In this document: positions 46,646-55,541 of the stretch, one piece after another
Layout: each line of letters starts with the position of its first letter
Position numbering within the stretch: the first letter of the stretch is position 1
The notes under the pieces: generated by a model
Database searches by the model: none
Told to the model about the DNA's origin: nothing
What the model saw: the letters and a program-made list of their open reading frames with translations, nothing else
DNA from: Sphingomonas sp. OK281
GTDB taxonomy: Bacteria; Pseudomonadota; Alphaproteobacteria; Sphingomonadales; Sphingomonadaceae
Length of the DNA stretch: 64,000 bases
Assembly (NCBI RefSeq): GCF_900115295.1
Contig: NZ_FOVZ01000003.1
Coordinates: 372,001 to 436,000, forward strand
Reading direction: 5' to 3'
Program-made: the position numbers and the translations under genes

Positions 46646-46674
46646 GGGGAAGCATCGGGCGTCGGTGCTTCCCC
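46646..46674 (+). terminator. Hairpin between EF-hand gene and response regulator
   Basis: A perfect 9-bp stem GGGGAAGCA / TGCTTCCCC with an 11-base loop, ten bases after the EF-hand stop. No T-tract follows, so it may be an attenuator or RNA-stabilising hairpin instead of a full terminator. Confidence 0.55.
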
Positions 46675-46686
46675 TGGACAGCCGCT

Positions 46687-47424
46687 ATGCTAGACACTGC
46701 CCCGATGGGGGATATGCCGCACCTGCTGCTCGTCGACGACGAGCGCTCGATCCGCGAGCCGCTGGCCGTGTACCTGACCAAGCAGGGGTTTCGCGTCACG
46801 CAGGCGGGCGACGCGGAGGCGGCGCGGACGCGACTGACGGCATATGCAATCGATCTCGTCATCCTCGACATCATGATGCCCGGCGAGGACGGCTTGTCGC
46901 TATGCCGCCACATCGCCGCGACCAGCGACGTGCCGGTGATCCTGCTGACCGCCCGCGCGGAAGAGACCGACCGGATCGTCGGGCTCGAGATGGGAGCGGA
47001 CGACTACGTGGTGAAGCCGTTTTCGCCCCGCGAACTGGCGACGCGCGTAAAAGTGGTGCTGCGGCGAGCGACCGCGGGCGGCTCGCGCCAGCACGCGCCG
47101 GAGAGCAGCTCCTACGGGTTCGCCGGCTGGGTGCTGAAATCGGGCGAGCGAGCGCTGATCGACCGCGAGGGCGTCTCGGTGCCGCTGTCGACCGGCGAGT
47201 ATAACCTGTTGCTCGCGCTCGTGACGCGTCCGCGCCAGGTGCTGACGCGCGACCAGTTGCTCGACCTCACGCAAGGCCGCGAGGCCGCGGCGTTCGACCG
47301 TGCGATCGACAACCAGATCAGCCGATTGCGCCGCAAGATCGAGACGGATGCCAAGACGCCGGAGCTTATCAAGACGGTCTGGGGCGGTGGCTATACGCTG
47401 GCGGCGGAAGTCACCCGCCTGTGA
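46687..47424 (+). CDS. OmpR-family response regulator
   Basis: A 245-residue regulator. The receiver domain has the acidic pocket Asp17/Asp18, the phosphoacceptor Asp61 in VILDIMMPGEDG, and the conserved Lys in YVVKPFSPREL. The winged-helix output domain covers about residues 140-240 (LSTGEYNLLLALVTRPRQVLTRDQLLDL, RAIDNQISRLRRKIE, KTVWGGGYTL). Starts at 46687, 46705 and 46714 are possible; the longer frame to 46642 would run through a hairpin and is rejected. The sensor kinase follows after 10 bases. Confidence 0.93.
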   Translation: MLDTAPMGDMPHLLLVDDERSIREPLAVYLTKQGFRVTQAGDAEAARTRLTAYAIDLVILDIMMPGEDGLSLCRHIAATSDVPVILLTARAEETDRIVGLEMGADDYVVKPFSPRELATRVKVVLRRATAGGSRQHAPESSSYGFAGWVLKSGERALIDREGVSVPLSTGEYNLLLALVTRPRQVLTRDQLLDLTQGREAAAFDRAIDNQISRLRRKIETDAKTPELIKTVWGGGYTLAAEVTRL

Positions 47425-47434
47425 TCACCCGCTC

Positions 47435-48775
47435 TTGAAACGGCCTTGGCCGCGCAGCCTCGCCGGTCAGATGGCGCTGCTGATCGCGCTTGCGCTGTTG
47501 GTGGCGCAGGTCATCAACTTCGGCATGATCCTGCACGATCGGTCCGAGTTCCGCCTTTCCCAGGCAACGCGGCCGGTCGCGACGCGGATCGCCGACGCGC
47601 TGGACCGCGAGGCGCATGGCGGCCGCCCACTGAGCGCCGACCGGGGTCGCGTCCGCCGTATGCCGACCAATCCGATCCCGCCTTCGGTGTTCGAGCGCCA
47701 TCCCGAAGTCACGACCGAACTGCGGCGGCAATTCGCCGATCTCGGCCTGAAGGTCGGGCGGATCGATACCGGATTGCGCCCTGCCACCGACGAAACCAGC
47801 GACGCGCATCGCCGCGACGGGCTGCGGCGGGGCGATCGGCAAGGCGCCACGCTGTTGATCGCGATCGAGCAGCCCGGACGCGGATGGCTGGCGATTACGG
47901 CACCCTGGCCGCAACCCGGCTGGCGGCTGCTGTTCGCGGTGCTGACGCAGACCGCGATCCTGTACATCATCGTGCTGCTGCCCGTGCTGTGGATCGTTCG
48001 ACGGATCTCGCGCCCGCTCCAGGATTTGCGGCGTGCGGCGGAGAGTTTTCGGCCGGGTGATCCGGGCGCGCCGATGCCGCCGCATGGGCCCGACGACGTC
48101 GTGGCGCTGATCGCGGCGTTCAATGCGTTGAGGTTGCGGGTCACGGGAATGCTTGACGAGAAAGACCGGATGCTCGGCGCGATCGGCCATGACCTGCGTA
48201 CGCCGCTGGCCGCTCTGCGAGTCCGGATCGAGTCGGTAGAGGACGATATCGACCGCGCGAAGATGATAGACACGGTGGCGGAGATGAACCGCACGCTCGA
48301 CGACATCCTGTCGCTGGCCAGGCTCGGGCGTCCGAGCGAACCACTGACGGATGTCGACCTCGCTGCGCTGGTCGATGCCGTGGTCGAGGATTTTCGCGAT
48401 ATTGGCAGCGATGTGAGCTTCGTCGAAGCGGACCGGTTGCGAATGCGATTGCGGCCGTCGCTGATGCGCCGCGCGGTGCGCAACCTGATCGAAAACGCCA
48501 TCAAATACGGCGTTTCGGCAGAGGTGCGTGTCGAGGTTGGCCCGCGGTGCGTCGCGATCGTCGTGGCGGACCAGGGTCCGGGCATCCCCGAGGATCGGAT
48601 GGGCGACGTGTTCGACGCCTTCACGCGGCTGGAGAGTTCGCGCAACCGCGAGACGGGAGGGATCGGCCTTGGCTTGGCGCTGGCCCGCGCGATCGTGCGG
48701 GAAGCTGGTGGGGAAATCCGCTTGGTCAACCGCGCGGCCGGCGGACTCGACGCGATCATCGAGCTGCCACGTTAG
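47435..48775 (+). CDS. Sensor histidine kinase
   Basis: A 446-residue inner-membrane kinase paired with the regulator just upstream. Membrane helices at about residues 12-30 and 166-188 flank a periplasmic sensor region of about 135 residues rich in Arg and Pro. A HAMP domain follows (RRISRPLQDLRRAAESF), then the phosphoacceptor His252 in GAIGHDLRTPLAALR. The ATPase domain has the N-box NLIENAIKYG, G1 VVADQGPGIPEDRMGDVFDAF and G2 GGIGLGLALARAIV. A TTG start at 47435 gives the expected short basic N-terminus; ATG at 47468 would truncate it to the first helix. Confidence 0.92.
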   Translation: MKRPWPRSLAGQMALLIALALLVAQVINFGMILHDRSEFRLSQATRPVATRIADALDREAHGGRPLSADRGRVRRMPTNPIPPSVFERHPEVTTELRRQFADLGLKVGRIDTGLRPATDETSDAHRRDGLRRGDRQGATLLIAIEQPGRGWLAITAPWPQPGWRLLFAVLTQTAILYIIVLLPVLWIVRRISRPLQDLRRAAESFRPGDPGAPMPPHGPDDVVALIAAFNALRLRVTGMLDEKDRMLGAIGHDLRTPLAALRVRIESVEDDIDRAKMIDTVAEMNRTLDDILSLARLGRPSEPLTDVDLAALVDAVVEDFRDIGSDVSFVEADRLRMRLRPSLMRRAVRNLIENAIKYGVSAEVRVEVGPRCVAIVVADQGPGIPEDRMGDVFDAFTRLESSRNRETGGIGLGLALARAIVREAGGEIRLVNRAAGGLDAIIELPR

Positions 48776-48780
48776 CTGAA

Positions 48781-48890
48781 CTGCTCCCACTCCCCTCCGG
48801 GGAGAGGGTCGGGGTGAGGGGCAGCCAAGCAGGACATCGCCTGGAACAGCCCCTCACCCCGGCCCTCTCCCCGGAGGGGAGGGGGAGCAG
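48781..48890. repeat. Palindromic repeat pair, long inverted arms
   Basis: CTGCTCCCACTCCCCTCCGG followed by a GGGGTGAGGGGC tail; the right arm is an almost exact inverse (CCGGAGGGGAGGGGGAGCAG). It lies between convergent genes (kinase plus, transporter minus) and could terminate both. Confidence 0.85.
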
Positions 48891-48897
48891 CGCGCGC

Positions 48898-50187
48898 CTA
48901 GTCCTCGACGATCTGGCTGTTCGTCCGCGTGTCCTTCATGCGCAGATACACGACCAGCGACACCGCGATCATCGCCGTCACATACCAGTAGAATCCGCGT
49001 TCGAATCCCGCGCCCTTGAACTTCAGCGCGACGAACTCGGCGGTCCCGCCGAACAGCGTATTCGCCAGCGCGTACGGCAAGGCGACGCCCAGCGCGCGAA
49101 TATGCGCGGGGAACAGTTCCGCCTTCACGACCGCGTTGATCGACGTGTAGCCCGTCACGATCACCAGCGCCGCCATCACCAGCAACCCGGCATAGATCGG
49201 GTTGGTCGCGCTCTCCAGCGCGGTGAAGATCGGATAGGTGAACAGCACCCCGGCAATGCCGAAGCCGACCATCAGCGGCTTCCGCCCGATCTTGTCCGAA
49301 AGCCCGCCCGCGATCGGCTGTAACAGCATGAACACGAACAGCGTGGCGGCGTTGATCTGGCTCGCGACCTCGCGGCTGAACCCGCTGGTGTTGACCAGGA
49401 ACTTCTGCATGTAGATCGAGTAGGCGTAGAAGGCGAGCGTACCGCCAGCGGTCAGCAGCATCACCGTGATCGTCTCACGCGGATGCTTGGTGATCAGCTG
49501 GATGAAGCCCGACTTGGGCTTGCCGTCGCCCGCATCCGCCTTGGCATTCTCGAAGCTCTGCGTCTCGGCGAGGCCACGACGGATGTAGAACACGACCACG
49601 GCCAACACCGCGCCGATCGCGAACGGGATGCGCCAACCCCAGGAATCGAGCGCCGCCTCGCTCATCGTCGATTGCAGGATCAGCAGCACGCAGATCGCGA
49701 GCAACTGGCCCGAGATCAGCGTGACGTACTGGAACGACGAAAAGAACCCGCGGCGGTTCTTGCCCGCCATCTCGGTGAGATACGTCGCCGACGCGCCGTA
49801 CTCGCCGCCGACCGACAGCCCCTGCATGAGCCGCGCGATCACCAGCATCGTCGGCGCGAAGACGCCGATCGTCTCATAGCCCGGCGTGCAGGCAATGATG
49901 AGCGAGCCGGCACACATCAGCGTGACCGACACCGTCAGCCCGGCCTTGCGTCCGTGGCGATCGGCATAGATCCCCATGATCCACGCGCCGATCGGCCGCA
50001 TCAGGAAGCCGACCGCGAAGACCGCCGCGGTGCTGAGCAACTGCGCGGTGCGATCGGTCGACGGGAAGAAATGCGGTGCGAAATACAGCGTGAAGGCGGA
50101 ATAGACGTACCAGTCGAACCACTCGACCAGGTTGCCGGTCGATCCACCGATGATTGCCTTGAGGCGGGTTTTCTGATCGGGTGCCAT
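48898..50187 (-). CDS. MHS-type MFS transporter (KgtP-like)
   Basis: A 429-residue 12-helix metabolite:H+ symporter. The beginning IGGSTGNLVEWFDWYVYSAF and GAWIMGIYADRHGRKAGL (MFS motif A) are hallmarks of the MHS group (KgtP, ProP, ShiA). A second motif A copy is in GGLSDKIGRKPLMVGFG. The likely cargo is a dicarboxylate such as 2-oxoglutarate, but the subgroup cannot be fixed by eye. The ATG overlaps by one base the stop of the M3 peptidase gene upstream, so a joint role in peptide or organic-acid use is possible. Confidence 0.9.
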   Translation of the reverse strand: MAPDQKTRLKAIIGGSTGNLVEWFDWYVYSAFTLYFAPHFFPSTDRTAQLLSTAAVFAVGFLMRPIGAWIMGIYADRHGRKAGLTVSVTLMCAGSLIIACTPGYETIGVFAPTMLVIARLMQGLSVGGEYGASATYLTEMAGKNRRGFFSSFQYVTLISGQLLAICVLLILQSTMSEAALDSWGWRIPFAIGAVLAVVVFYIRRGLAETQSFENAKADAGDGKPKSGFIQLITKHPRETITVMLLTAGGTLAFYAYSIYMQKFLVNTSGFSREVASQINAATLFVFMLLQPIAGGLSDKIGRKPLMVGFGIAGVLFTYPIFTALESATNPIYAGLLVMAALVIVTGYTSINAVVKAELFPAHIRALGVALPYALANTLFGGTAEFVALKFKGAGFERGFYWYVTAMIAVSLVVYLRMKDTRTNSQIVED

Positions 50188-52319
50188 TACTTCGTCCCCT
50201 GTGGAGCTTGTGTCGGAAACCCGCGCTTCTTGAGCAGCGCGTTCACATCCGGATCACGCCCCCGGAACGCACGATACGCCTCGGCACGATCGGTCTCGTT
50301 GCCGGTCGACAACAGGATCTTCGCGAAACTGTCCGCCGTCGGCTTGTCCCACGGGCTGCCCGCCTCTTCGAACGCCGCGAAGGTGTCGGCATCCATCGTC
50401 TCGGACCAGAGGTAGCTGTAATAGCCCGCCGAATAGCTGTCCGACGCGAACAGATGCTGGAACTGCGGCACGCGGTGGCGCATCACCAGCTGCTTCGGCA
50501 TGCCGATCTCGGCGAGTGTCGCGGCCTCGAACTTGTCGGGGTCGATCACGCCGTCAGGCACGGTGTGGATCTTCATGTCGACAATCGCCGACGACAGATA
50601 TTCCGCGGTCTTGAAGCCTTCATTGAACTTGCTCGACTGCTCGATCTTGTCGAGCAACGCCTGCGGCATCGCCGCCTTGGTCTGGTAGTGCCGCGCATAT
50701 TTGTCGAGCACGTCGCGGGTCAGCAGCCAATGTTCGTTCACCTGGCTCGGATATTCGACGAAGTCGCGCGGCGTGCCGGCGAGCCCCGGATAATAGACGT
50801 TCTGGAGCATGGCGTGGATCGCGTGGCCGAACTCGTGGAACAGCGTCTGTGCATCGTCGAGGCTGATCAGGATCGGCTCGCCGGGCGCGCCCTTCGCGAA
50901 ATTGTTGTTGTTCGACGACAGCACGAGCTGCGCCGGCGCGAGCCTACGTTGCCCACGATAGGTGTTCGCCCACGCACCCGACCGCTTGCCGGTCCGCGCG
51001 AAATCGTCGCGGTAGAACAGCCCGACGTCCTTGCCGTTCTTGTCGGTCACGCTCCACACGCGCATGTTCGGCTCGAACACGGGAACGGTGCCGGTGATCT
51101 CCTTGAAGTTCAGCCCGTACAGCCGGTTGGCGGCGTACAGTGAACCCTGGATGATGTTGCCGAGCTCGAAATACGGCTTCAACTGCGCCTGATCGAGGTC
51201 GTACCGCGCTTTCCGCACCTTCTCCTGGTAGAAGCGGTAATCCCACGGCTCGATCGTCAGCGAGGTGCCGGCGACCTTCTGCATGTCCGCGACTTCCTCG
51301 GCCACGCGCGCCTTGGCGGCAGGCCAGACGCGCATCATCAGGTCCATCGCCGCGGCGGGCGTCTTCGCCATCGTGTCCTGCATCCGCCAGTCGGCATGCG
51401 TCTTGAACCCGAGCAGATGCGCGCGGTCGGCGCGGAGCTTCACGATCTGTGCGATCGTCGCATTCGTGTCGTTCGCGTCGCCATTGTCGCCACGGTTCAC
51501 GAACGCGCGCCAAACCTTCTCGCGCAGTGCCCGGTCGGTGGCGTAGGTCAGCACGGGATCGACCGCCGACCGCGTATTGACGATCGCGAAGCCTGGCAGC
51601 TTCCGCTCGGTCGCAGCGGCCTTGGCCACCGCCTTCACGCTATCGGGAAGCCCCGCGAGTTTCGCCTCGTCGGTGACCGAGATGGCTTTGCTCTCATCGG
51701 CGAGCAGCTTCTCGCCGAACGTCGAGAACGCGGTCGCGAGTTCCTGGTTATACTGCGAAAGCTGCGTCTTCTGCACATCGGTCAGCTTGGCGCCCTGGCG
51801 CACATAGCTGTCGTAGATCCGCGTCACGAGCCGGATCTGCTGCGCGTTCAAGCCGCTGGAGTTGCGGCCTGCGTAGATAGCCTGGATCCGCGCGAACAGC
51901 GGCTTGTCGAACGTGATCGCGTCCGACGCCGCGGCGAATTTGGGCGACCATTCGCGGTCGAGCTTCTGATACGCGGGCGTGCTCATGTTGCCGGTCATCA
52001 CGCCGAACAGCGTCATCACCTGACCGTAGCGCTTGCCGGCCAACTGCATCGGCACGATCGTGTTGGCGAAGGTCGGCTTGGCCGGATTGTCGGCGATCTT
52101 GCGGTAGTCCGCAGCGCGCTCGGCCAGCGTCGTCTCGAACGCCTGCGGGAACAGTTCGGGGCGAACCTTGTCCCAGGGCGGCACCCCGCCGGTTGGGCCG
52201 GTCCAGTCGGCCAGCAAGGGGTTCGCGGCTGGTGTCGTGGACGTCGCACCCGTCTGCGCGACGATCGACGTAGACGCCATCAACGCAACGGCGCTGGCGG
52301 CGAGGTATAGAAACTGCAC
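50187..52319 (-). CDS. M3 family metallopeptidase (dipeptidyl carboxypeptidase-like)
   Basis: A 710-residue zinc peptidase. A signal peptide (QFLYLAASAVALMASTSIVAQ) indicates the periplasm. The zinc motif HEFGHAIH is near residue 492, and the third ligand glutamate lies about 25 residues later (VEYPSQVNEHWL). Length and the ending (FAKILLSTGNETDRAEAYRAFRGRDPDVNALLKKRGF) match Dcp/oligopeptidase A-type M3 enzymes, which trim dipeptides from C-termini. GTG start at 52319 with GGGAG upstream. It is translationally coupled to the KgtP-like transporter. Confidence 0.93.
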   Translation of the reverse strand: MQFLYLAASAVALMASTSIVAQTGATSTTPAANPLLADWTGPTGGVPPWDKVRPELFPQAFETTLAERAADYRKIADNPAKPTFANTIVPMQLAGKRYGQVMTLFGVMTGNMSTPAYQKLDREWSPKFAAASDAITFDKPLFARIQAIYAGRNSSGLNAQQIRLVTRIYDSYVRQGAKLTDVQKTQLSQYNQELATAFSTFGEKLLADESKAISVTDEAKLAGLPDSVKAVAKAAATERKLPGFAIVNTRSAVDPVLTYATDRALREKVWRAFVNRGDNGDANDTNATIAQIVKLRADRAHLLGFKTHADWRMQDTMAKTPAAAMDLMMRVWPAAKARVAEEVADMQKVAGTSLTIEPWDYRFYQEKVRKARYDLDQAQLKPYFELGNIIQGSLYAANRLYGLNFKEITGTVPVFEPNMRVWSVTDKNGKDVGLFYRDDFARTGKRSGAWANTYRGQRRLAPAQLVLSSNNNNFAKGAPGEPILISLDDAQTLFHEFGHAIHAMLQNVYYPGLAGTPRDFVEYPSQVNEHWLLTRDVLDKYARHYQTKAAMPQALLDKIEQSSKFNEGFKTAEYLSSAIVDMKIHTVPDGVIDPDKFEAATLAEIGMPKQLVMRHRVPQFQHLFASDSYSAGYYSYLWSETMDADTFAAFEEAGSPWDKPTADSFAKILLSTGNETDRAEAYRAFRGRDPDVNALLKKRGFPTQAPQGTK

Positions 52320-52422
52320 ATGGATCTCCCGGTCAATGTACCGGGTAGCATAGTGATAAAGTTACGTAGCGGAAGGCGTCGCCACCGATCCGCGCACAGG
52401 GTCGGTCGTCCGTGCCGTGAGA

Positions 52423-52662
52423 TCAGGTGCCGGGTCGATCATCACGAGGCTGGCTCGCCGCCTGTTCCGCTGCCGCGATGAGCCGCCGCCCCGTCTCCGC
52501 CGCGGCCTCCGGCGTGAACGTGATCGCCAGGCCATCGACTCCGTCCAGCGTCACCAGCCCATTCTCGGCTGCGGCGATACCTGCGGTGGATTCCGGCCTC
52601 ATCATGGTTTCGCCCTCCCGCCCGTCGGTGCCATCAGGTGTCGTGCGATCGGTATCCGTCAC
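52423..52662 (-). CDS. Small conserved hypothetical protein coupled to Crp/Fnr gene
   Basis: A 79-residue protein without signal or membrane segments. The core, GLVTLDGVDGLAITFTPEAAAETGRRLIAAAEQA, looks like a short beta-hairpin plus helix seen in small sphingomonad proteins. The start overlaps the stop of the Crp/Fnr regulator by 4 bp; internal Met codons near residue 20 could be the true start. The function is unknown; coupling suggests it is expressed with the regulator. Confidence 0.6.
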   Translation of the reverse strand: MTDTDRTTPDGTDGREGETMMRPESTAGIAAAENGLVTLDGVDGLAITFTPEAAAETGRRLIAAAEQAASQPRDDRPGT

Positions 52663-53381
52663 GCTCCCCTGGAACCGTACAGATATTGTGGTTCAAACTC
52701 AGCAACGGCTGCAAGTGCTTTACGATCCAGGATATTTACCTCCCCGCCCTTGAACGTCAGCAGATTTTTCTCGCGAAGCGCTCTCAGCACGCGGTTGACG
52801 TGCACGCCCGTCAGTCCGCTCGCCTCGGCGAGGTCTGGCTGAGTCATCGGCAGCATGTAGCGCCCGTCCGCCGCCATCCCGACCATTTCGAGCCGCGCGT
52901 TCAATTCGCAGAACAGATGCGCGATACGGCCCTCCGCGCCGAGCCGCCCCAGCCGGAATATCCATTCGCGGTGCATCGCCGCATCGAGCAGCGTGCTAAA
53001 CCACAGTTTCTGCGTCAGGTGCGGATAGCGCTCGGTGATCGACTGCAACGTACGATGTTCGAAACAGGCGATCTTGACCGGCCCAAGCGTGGCGATGTCG
53101 TGATCGAGCCGCTTCATCGGGAAGGCGTGGAGATCGACGAAATCGCCCGGCACATGCACTGCGACGAGCTGACGCTGGCCCTCGCGGTCGTCCATGTAGC
53201 GACAGACGAACCCTTCCAGCAGGAGCGCGCTCGTCTCGATCAGGTCGCCGGCACGCACGATCTGCTTGCGCGCAGCGACCTGCCGCACGGATTCGATGCC
53301 GTCCTCCAGCACCTGCTTTTCTTCGCTGCTGAACTCATGGCGGCCGCGCCCCATGAGAAACTTTTCCGAGATCATCGACAC
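52659..53381 (-). CDS. Crp/Fnr family transcriptional regulator
   Basis: A 240-residue regulator. The cyclic-nucleotide-like effector domain is residues about 25-140 (IVRAGDLIETSALLLEGFVCRY, LVAVHVPGDFVDLHAF), with no N-terminal cysteine cluster, so it does not sense oxygen as FNR does. The C-terminal winged HTH is residues about 170-230 (LPMTQPDLAEASGLTGVHVNRVLRALREKNLL). Where FNR reads ETISR for its TTGAT contact, this helix reads VHVNR, keeping the Arg only. It is divergent from the YcgG gene, and an FNR-like box lies between them. Confidence 0.9.
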   Translation of the reverse strand: MSMISEKFLMGRGRHEFSSEEKQVLEDGIESVRQVAARKQIVRAGDLIETSALLLEGFVCRYMDDREGQRQLVAVHVPGDFVDLHAFPMKRLDHDIATLGPVKIACFEHRTLQSITERYPHLTQKLWFSTLLDAAMHREWIFRLGRLGAEGRIAHLFCELNARLEMVGMAADGRYMLPMTQPDLAEASGLTGVHVNRVLRALREKNLLTFKGGEVNILDRKALAAVAEFEPQYLYGSRGA

Positions 53382-53440
53382 CCCTTCATCACCCGGCTTC
53401 GTACCGCCCTGCGTGATAGAAGAACAGATCGGGATTCGTA

Positions 53441-53454
53441 CTGATCAATATCAA
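53441..53454. promoter_or_regulatory. FNR/FixK-like box
   Basis: CTGATCAATATCAA matches TTGAT-N4-ATCAA at 9 of 10 positions. It lies between the Crp/Fnr regulator (start 53381) and the YcgG gene (start 53507), where it could serve either promoter. Direct binding by the adjacent regulator is an inference. Confidence 0.55.
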
Positions 53455-53506
53455 AGGTTATGCCGGGTGCGAAACATTGCCGCGGTTCGTGGGTTCCACC
53501 CCGACC

Positions 53507-54193
53507 ATGTACCAGCCAATATTCCAAAACGACCATCCACTCGCGCGCAAGTTCATCGAAAATGTGCAGGCGCCGCAGTTTCCGTGCGTCGGCGCGAAAT
53601 CGGCGCTCGCCAAGGGACAGATGGACATTCTCGTCGCCCGCGACGTGCGATCCGCTTGGGATGACATGAGAATCTCTCCGGCGCTTGGCGAGACCGTCCG
53701 CAAATATCGCGAGGATCGCGCGATCTTCCGCACGCTCATCATCCTGTTCGAAGCGCCTGCTTTGCTATCGGAAGAAGAGTTCGAGGCGCATCTTTGGGCG
53801 CGCGCTCAGTCCCTTAGCGACAAGGACGAGTGGCTTGGCTATCGCCCCGACCCGTCGGTGAGCAGCGATCCCGACGATCCGCATTTCTCGCTGAGTTTCG
53901 CAGGCGAGGCATTCTTCGTGGTCGGCCTGCATCCGAACGCAAGCCGTCCGGCGCGTAAGTTCGAATCGCCGACGATGGTGTTCAACCTGCACGACCAGTT
54001 CGAGGTGCTGCGCGACCAGCAGCGCTACGACAAGTTGCGTTCGTCGATCCTTGCGCGCGATCTCGAATATGCCGGCTCGATTAACCCGATGCTGGCGCGG
54101 CACGGCGAGTCGAGCGAAGCACGACAATATAGCGGGCGCGCGGTGGACGAATCCTGGAAATGCCCTTTCAAGCGAGGCGAAGCACGTGGCTGA
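53507..54193 (+). CDS. YqcI/YcgG family protein
   Basis: A 228-residue protein matching the YqcI/YcgG family: FPCVGAKSALAKGQM near the start, TLIILFEAP, FFVVGLHPNASRPARKFESPTMVFNLHDQFE in the middle, and a Cys-Pro-Phe near the end (DESWKCPFKRGE). The family has a conserved N-terminal Cys and heme-oxygenase-independent unknown roles; no activity is established. It overlaps the DUF1989 gene by 8 bp, so the two are coupled. The ATG at 53507 is preferred to the longer frame from 53477. Confidence 0.85.
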   Translation: MYQPIFQNDHPLARKFIENVQAPQFPCVGAKSALAKGQMDILVARDVRSAWDDMRISPALGETVRKYREDRAIFRTLIILFEAPALLSEEEFEAHLWARAQSLSDKDEWLGYRPDPSVSSDPDDPHFSLSFAGEAFFVVGLHPNASRPARKFESPTMVFNLHDQFEVLRDQQRYDKLRSSILARDLEYAGSINPMLARHGESSEARQYSGRAVDESWKCPFKRGEARG

Positions 54194-54773
54194 CATCAAG
54201 ACGATCCCGCCGCGTTCGGGGGCCGGATTTACGCTCGACAAGGGGCAGACGCTGACCGTGATCGATCCCGAGGGTCGCCAGGTTTCGGACTTGCTCGCCT
54301 ATAACCGTGCCGACATTCGCGAGGCGATCTCGTCGGGGCGGACGCTCGATTATGCGAGCCGGTTATACCTGACGACCGGCGACCTGCTCTATTCGAACCG
54401 CAGCAACGTGATGCTGGAGATCGTCTCGGACGATGTCGGGCGACATGATTTCCTGCTGACGCCGTGTTCGAAGGAAACCTTCGCGATCATCTATGGCGAT
54501 ACCGATCCGCATCGCGGCTGCTTTGGCAATCTCGCGGAAGCGCTCGCGCCTTGGGATATCGAGCCGGACCAGATCCCGGTCGCGTTCAACTGCTTCATGA
54601 ACGTGCCGATCAATGGCGAGACGGGCACGTTCACGGTCGAACCGCCGCTGAGCAAGGCCGGCGACACGATCGTCTTCCGCGCTGCGATGGACCTCGTCAT
54701 CGGCATGACCGCGTGTTCGGCGCTGCAATCCAATGGCGGCAGCTTCAAGCCGATCCAGTACCGAATCGACTGA
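54186..54773 (+). CDS. DUF1989 urea carboxylase-associated-type protein
   Basis: A 195-residue protein of the DUF1989 family (urea carboxylase/allophanate-hydrolase-associated). The pattern is IPPRSGAGFTLDKGQTLTVIDPEGRQVSDLLAYN, LLYSNRSNVMLEIVSDD, FLLTPCSKETF, PHRGCFGNL and FMNVPINGETGTFTVEPPLSKAGD. No urea carboxylase or hydrolase lies nearby, so this is not the classic operon. YcgG and DUF1989 genes occur together in other bacteria. A GTG start with GAGGCGAAG upstream overlaps the YcgG 3' end. The catalytic role is unknown. Confidence 0.85.
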   Translation: MADIKTIPPRSGAGFTLDKGQTLTVIDPEGRQVSDLLAYNRADIREAISSGRTLDYASRLYLTTGDLLYSNRSNVMLEIVSDDVGRHDFLLTPCSKETFAIIYGDTDPHRGCFGNLAEALAPWDIEPDQIPVAFNCFMNVPINGETGTFTVEPPLSKAGDTIVFRAAMDLVIGMTACSALQSNGGSFKPIQYRID

Positions 54774-54782
54774 ACGGACTGG

Positions 54783-55454
54783 CTAGCGGCGCTGATAGAA
54801 GATGTGCGACTCGACGGTCGCCACCTTGACGAGCGAACTGCGCCAGTACGGCACCAGCCAGTCGGTATGGTAATGCGTCGCGCAGCCTATCGGGGTATAG
54901 ACATAGCCGTTCATGGCCCGGCGCGCCGCGTGTCTCGCCTCCTCCCAGCCCTCGTGCTCGGGCCGTCGTGTCTGCGAGCCGTCGCAGGTGAAGGAGAACT
55001 GGCATCCCGCCTTGCGGTTCGCACCTTGATAGACGACCCCGCACACCGTCTTGGGGAACCCCCGCGCGCCGACCCGGTTGAGCACGACCTGGATAACCGC
55101 GCGCTGTCCGTCACGGTCGGCGCCAGCCTCATAGAGTGCAACGGTGGCGAGGCATTCGGTCGCCTGGAGACGCGCGGCCGGACCACCACGAAACCGGAAC
55201 GGCTCTGCCCGCTTGCGCTTTTCGGCAACGATCGGGACCAGCGCATTGGAAGCGCGCGCCTGCGCCATCGTGAGACGTGGCCTCCGATGCGCCGTGGTTG
55301 TTTCGGTCGGCCAGGGCAGATCGGTCAGCGACCCGAAGATCGCCGCGAACCCGACCACGGCGCCGAGCAGGAGAAGCCAATGCTCGGACGATGGTCTCAG
55401 CCTGGATCGATTGCGCCGCCGCGATGAGACATATCGGGCCGGTCGCTTCGCCAT
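54783..55454 (-). CDS. Cell wall hydrolase (SleB/Hydrolase_2 type)
   Basis: A 223-residue protein with a basic cytoplasmic N-terminus and one membrane anchor (residues about 25-45, HWLLLLGAVVGFAAIFGSL). The extracytoplasmic Hydrolase_2 domain covers about residues 95-223: LATVALYEAGADRDGQRAVIQVVLNRV with the catalytic Glu of ALYEA, then KTVCGVVYQ, CQFSFTCDG and GCATHYHT. SleB-type enzymes are lytic transglycosylases of peptidoglycan. It converges with the DUF1989 gene by 9 bp. Beyond its start lies the tRNA-Leu gene. Confidence 0.9.
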   Translation of the reverse strand: MAKRPARYVSSRRRNRSRLRPSSEHWLLLLGAVVGFAAIFGSLTDLPWPTETTTAHRRPRLTMAQARASNALVPIVAEKRKRAEPFRFRGGPAARLQATECLATVALYEAGADRDGQRAVIQVVLNRVGARGFPKTVCGVVYQGANRKAGCQFSFTCDGSQTRRPEHEGWEEARHAARRAMNGYVYTPIGCATHYHTDWLVPYWRSSLVKVATVESHIFYQRR

Positions 55455-55541
55455 CCCGCGTCCTTACCGGCGAAATTTTCGCAAGGAAACGATCACTGTG
55501 CCGCTCGCCCCGAGGGTCGATGCGTGATCGCTGGAAAGAGA

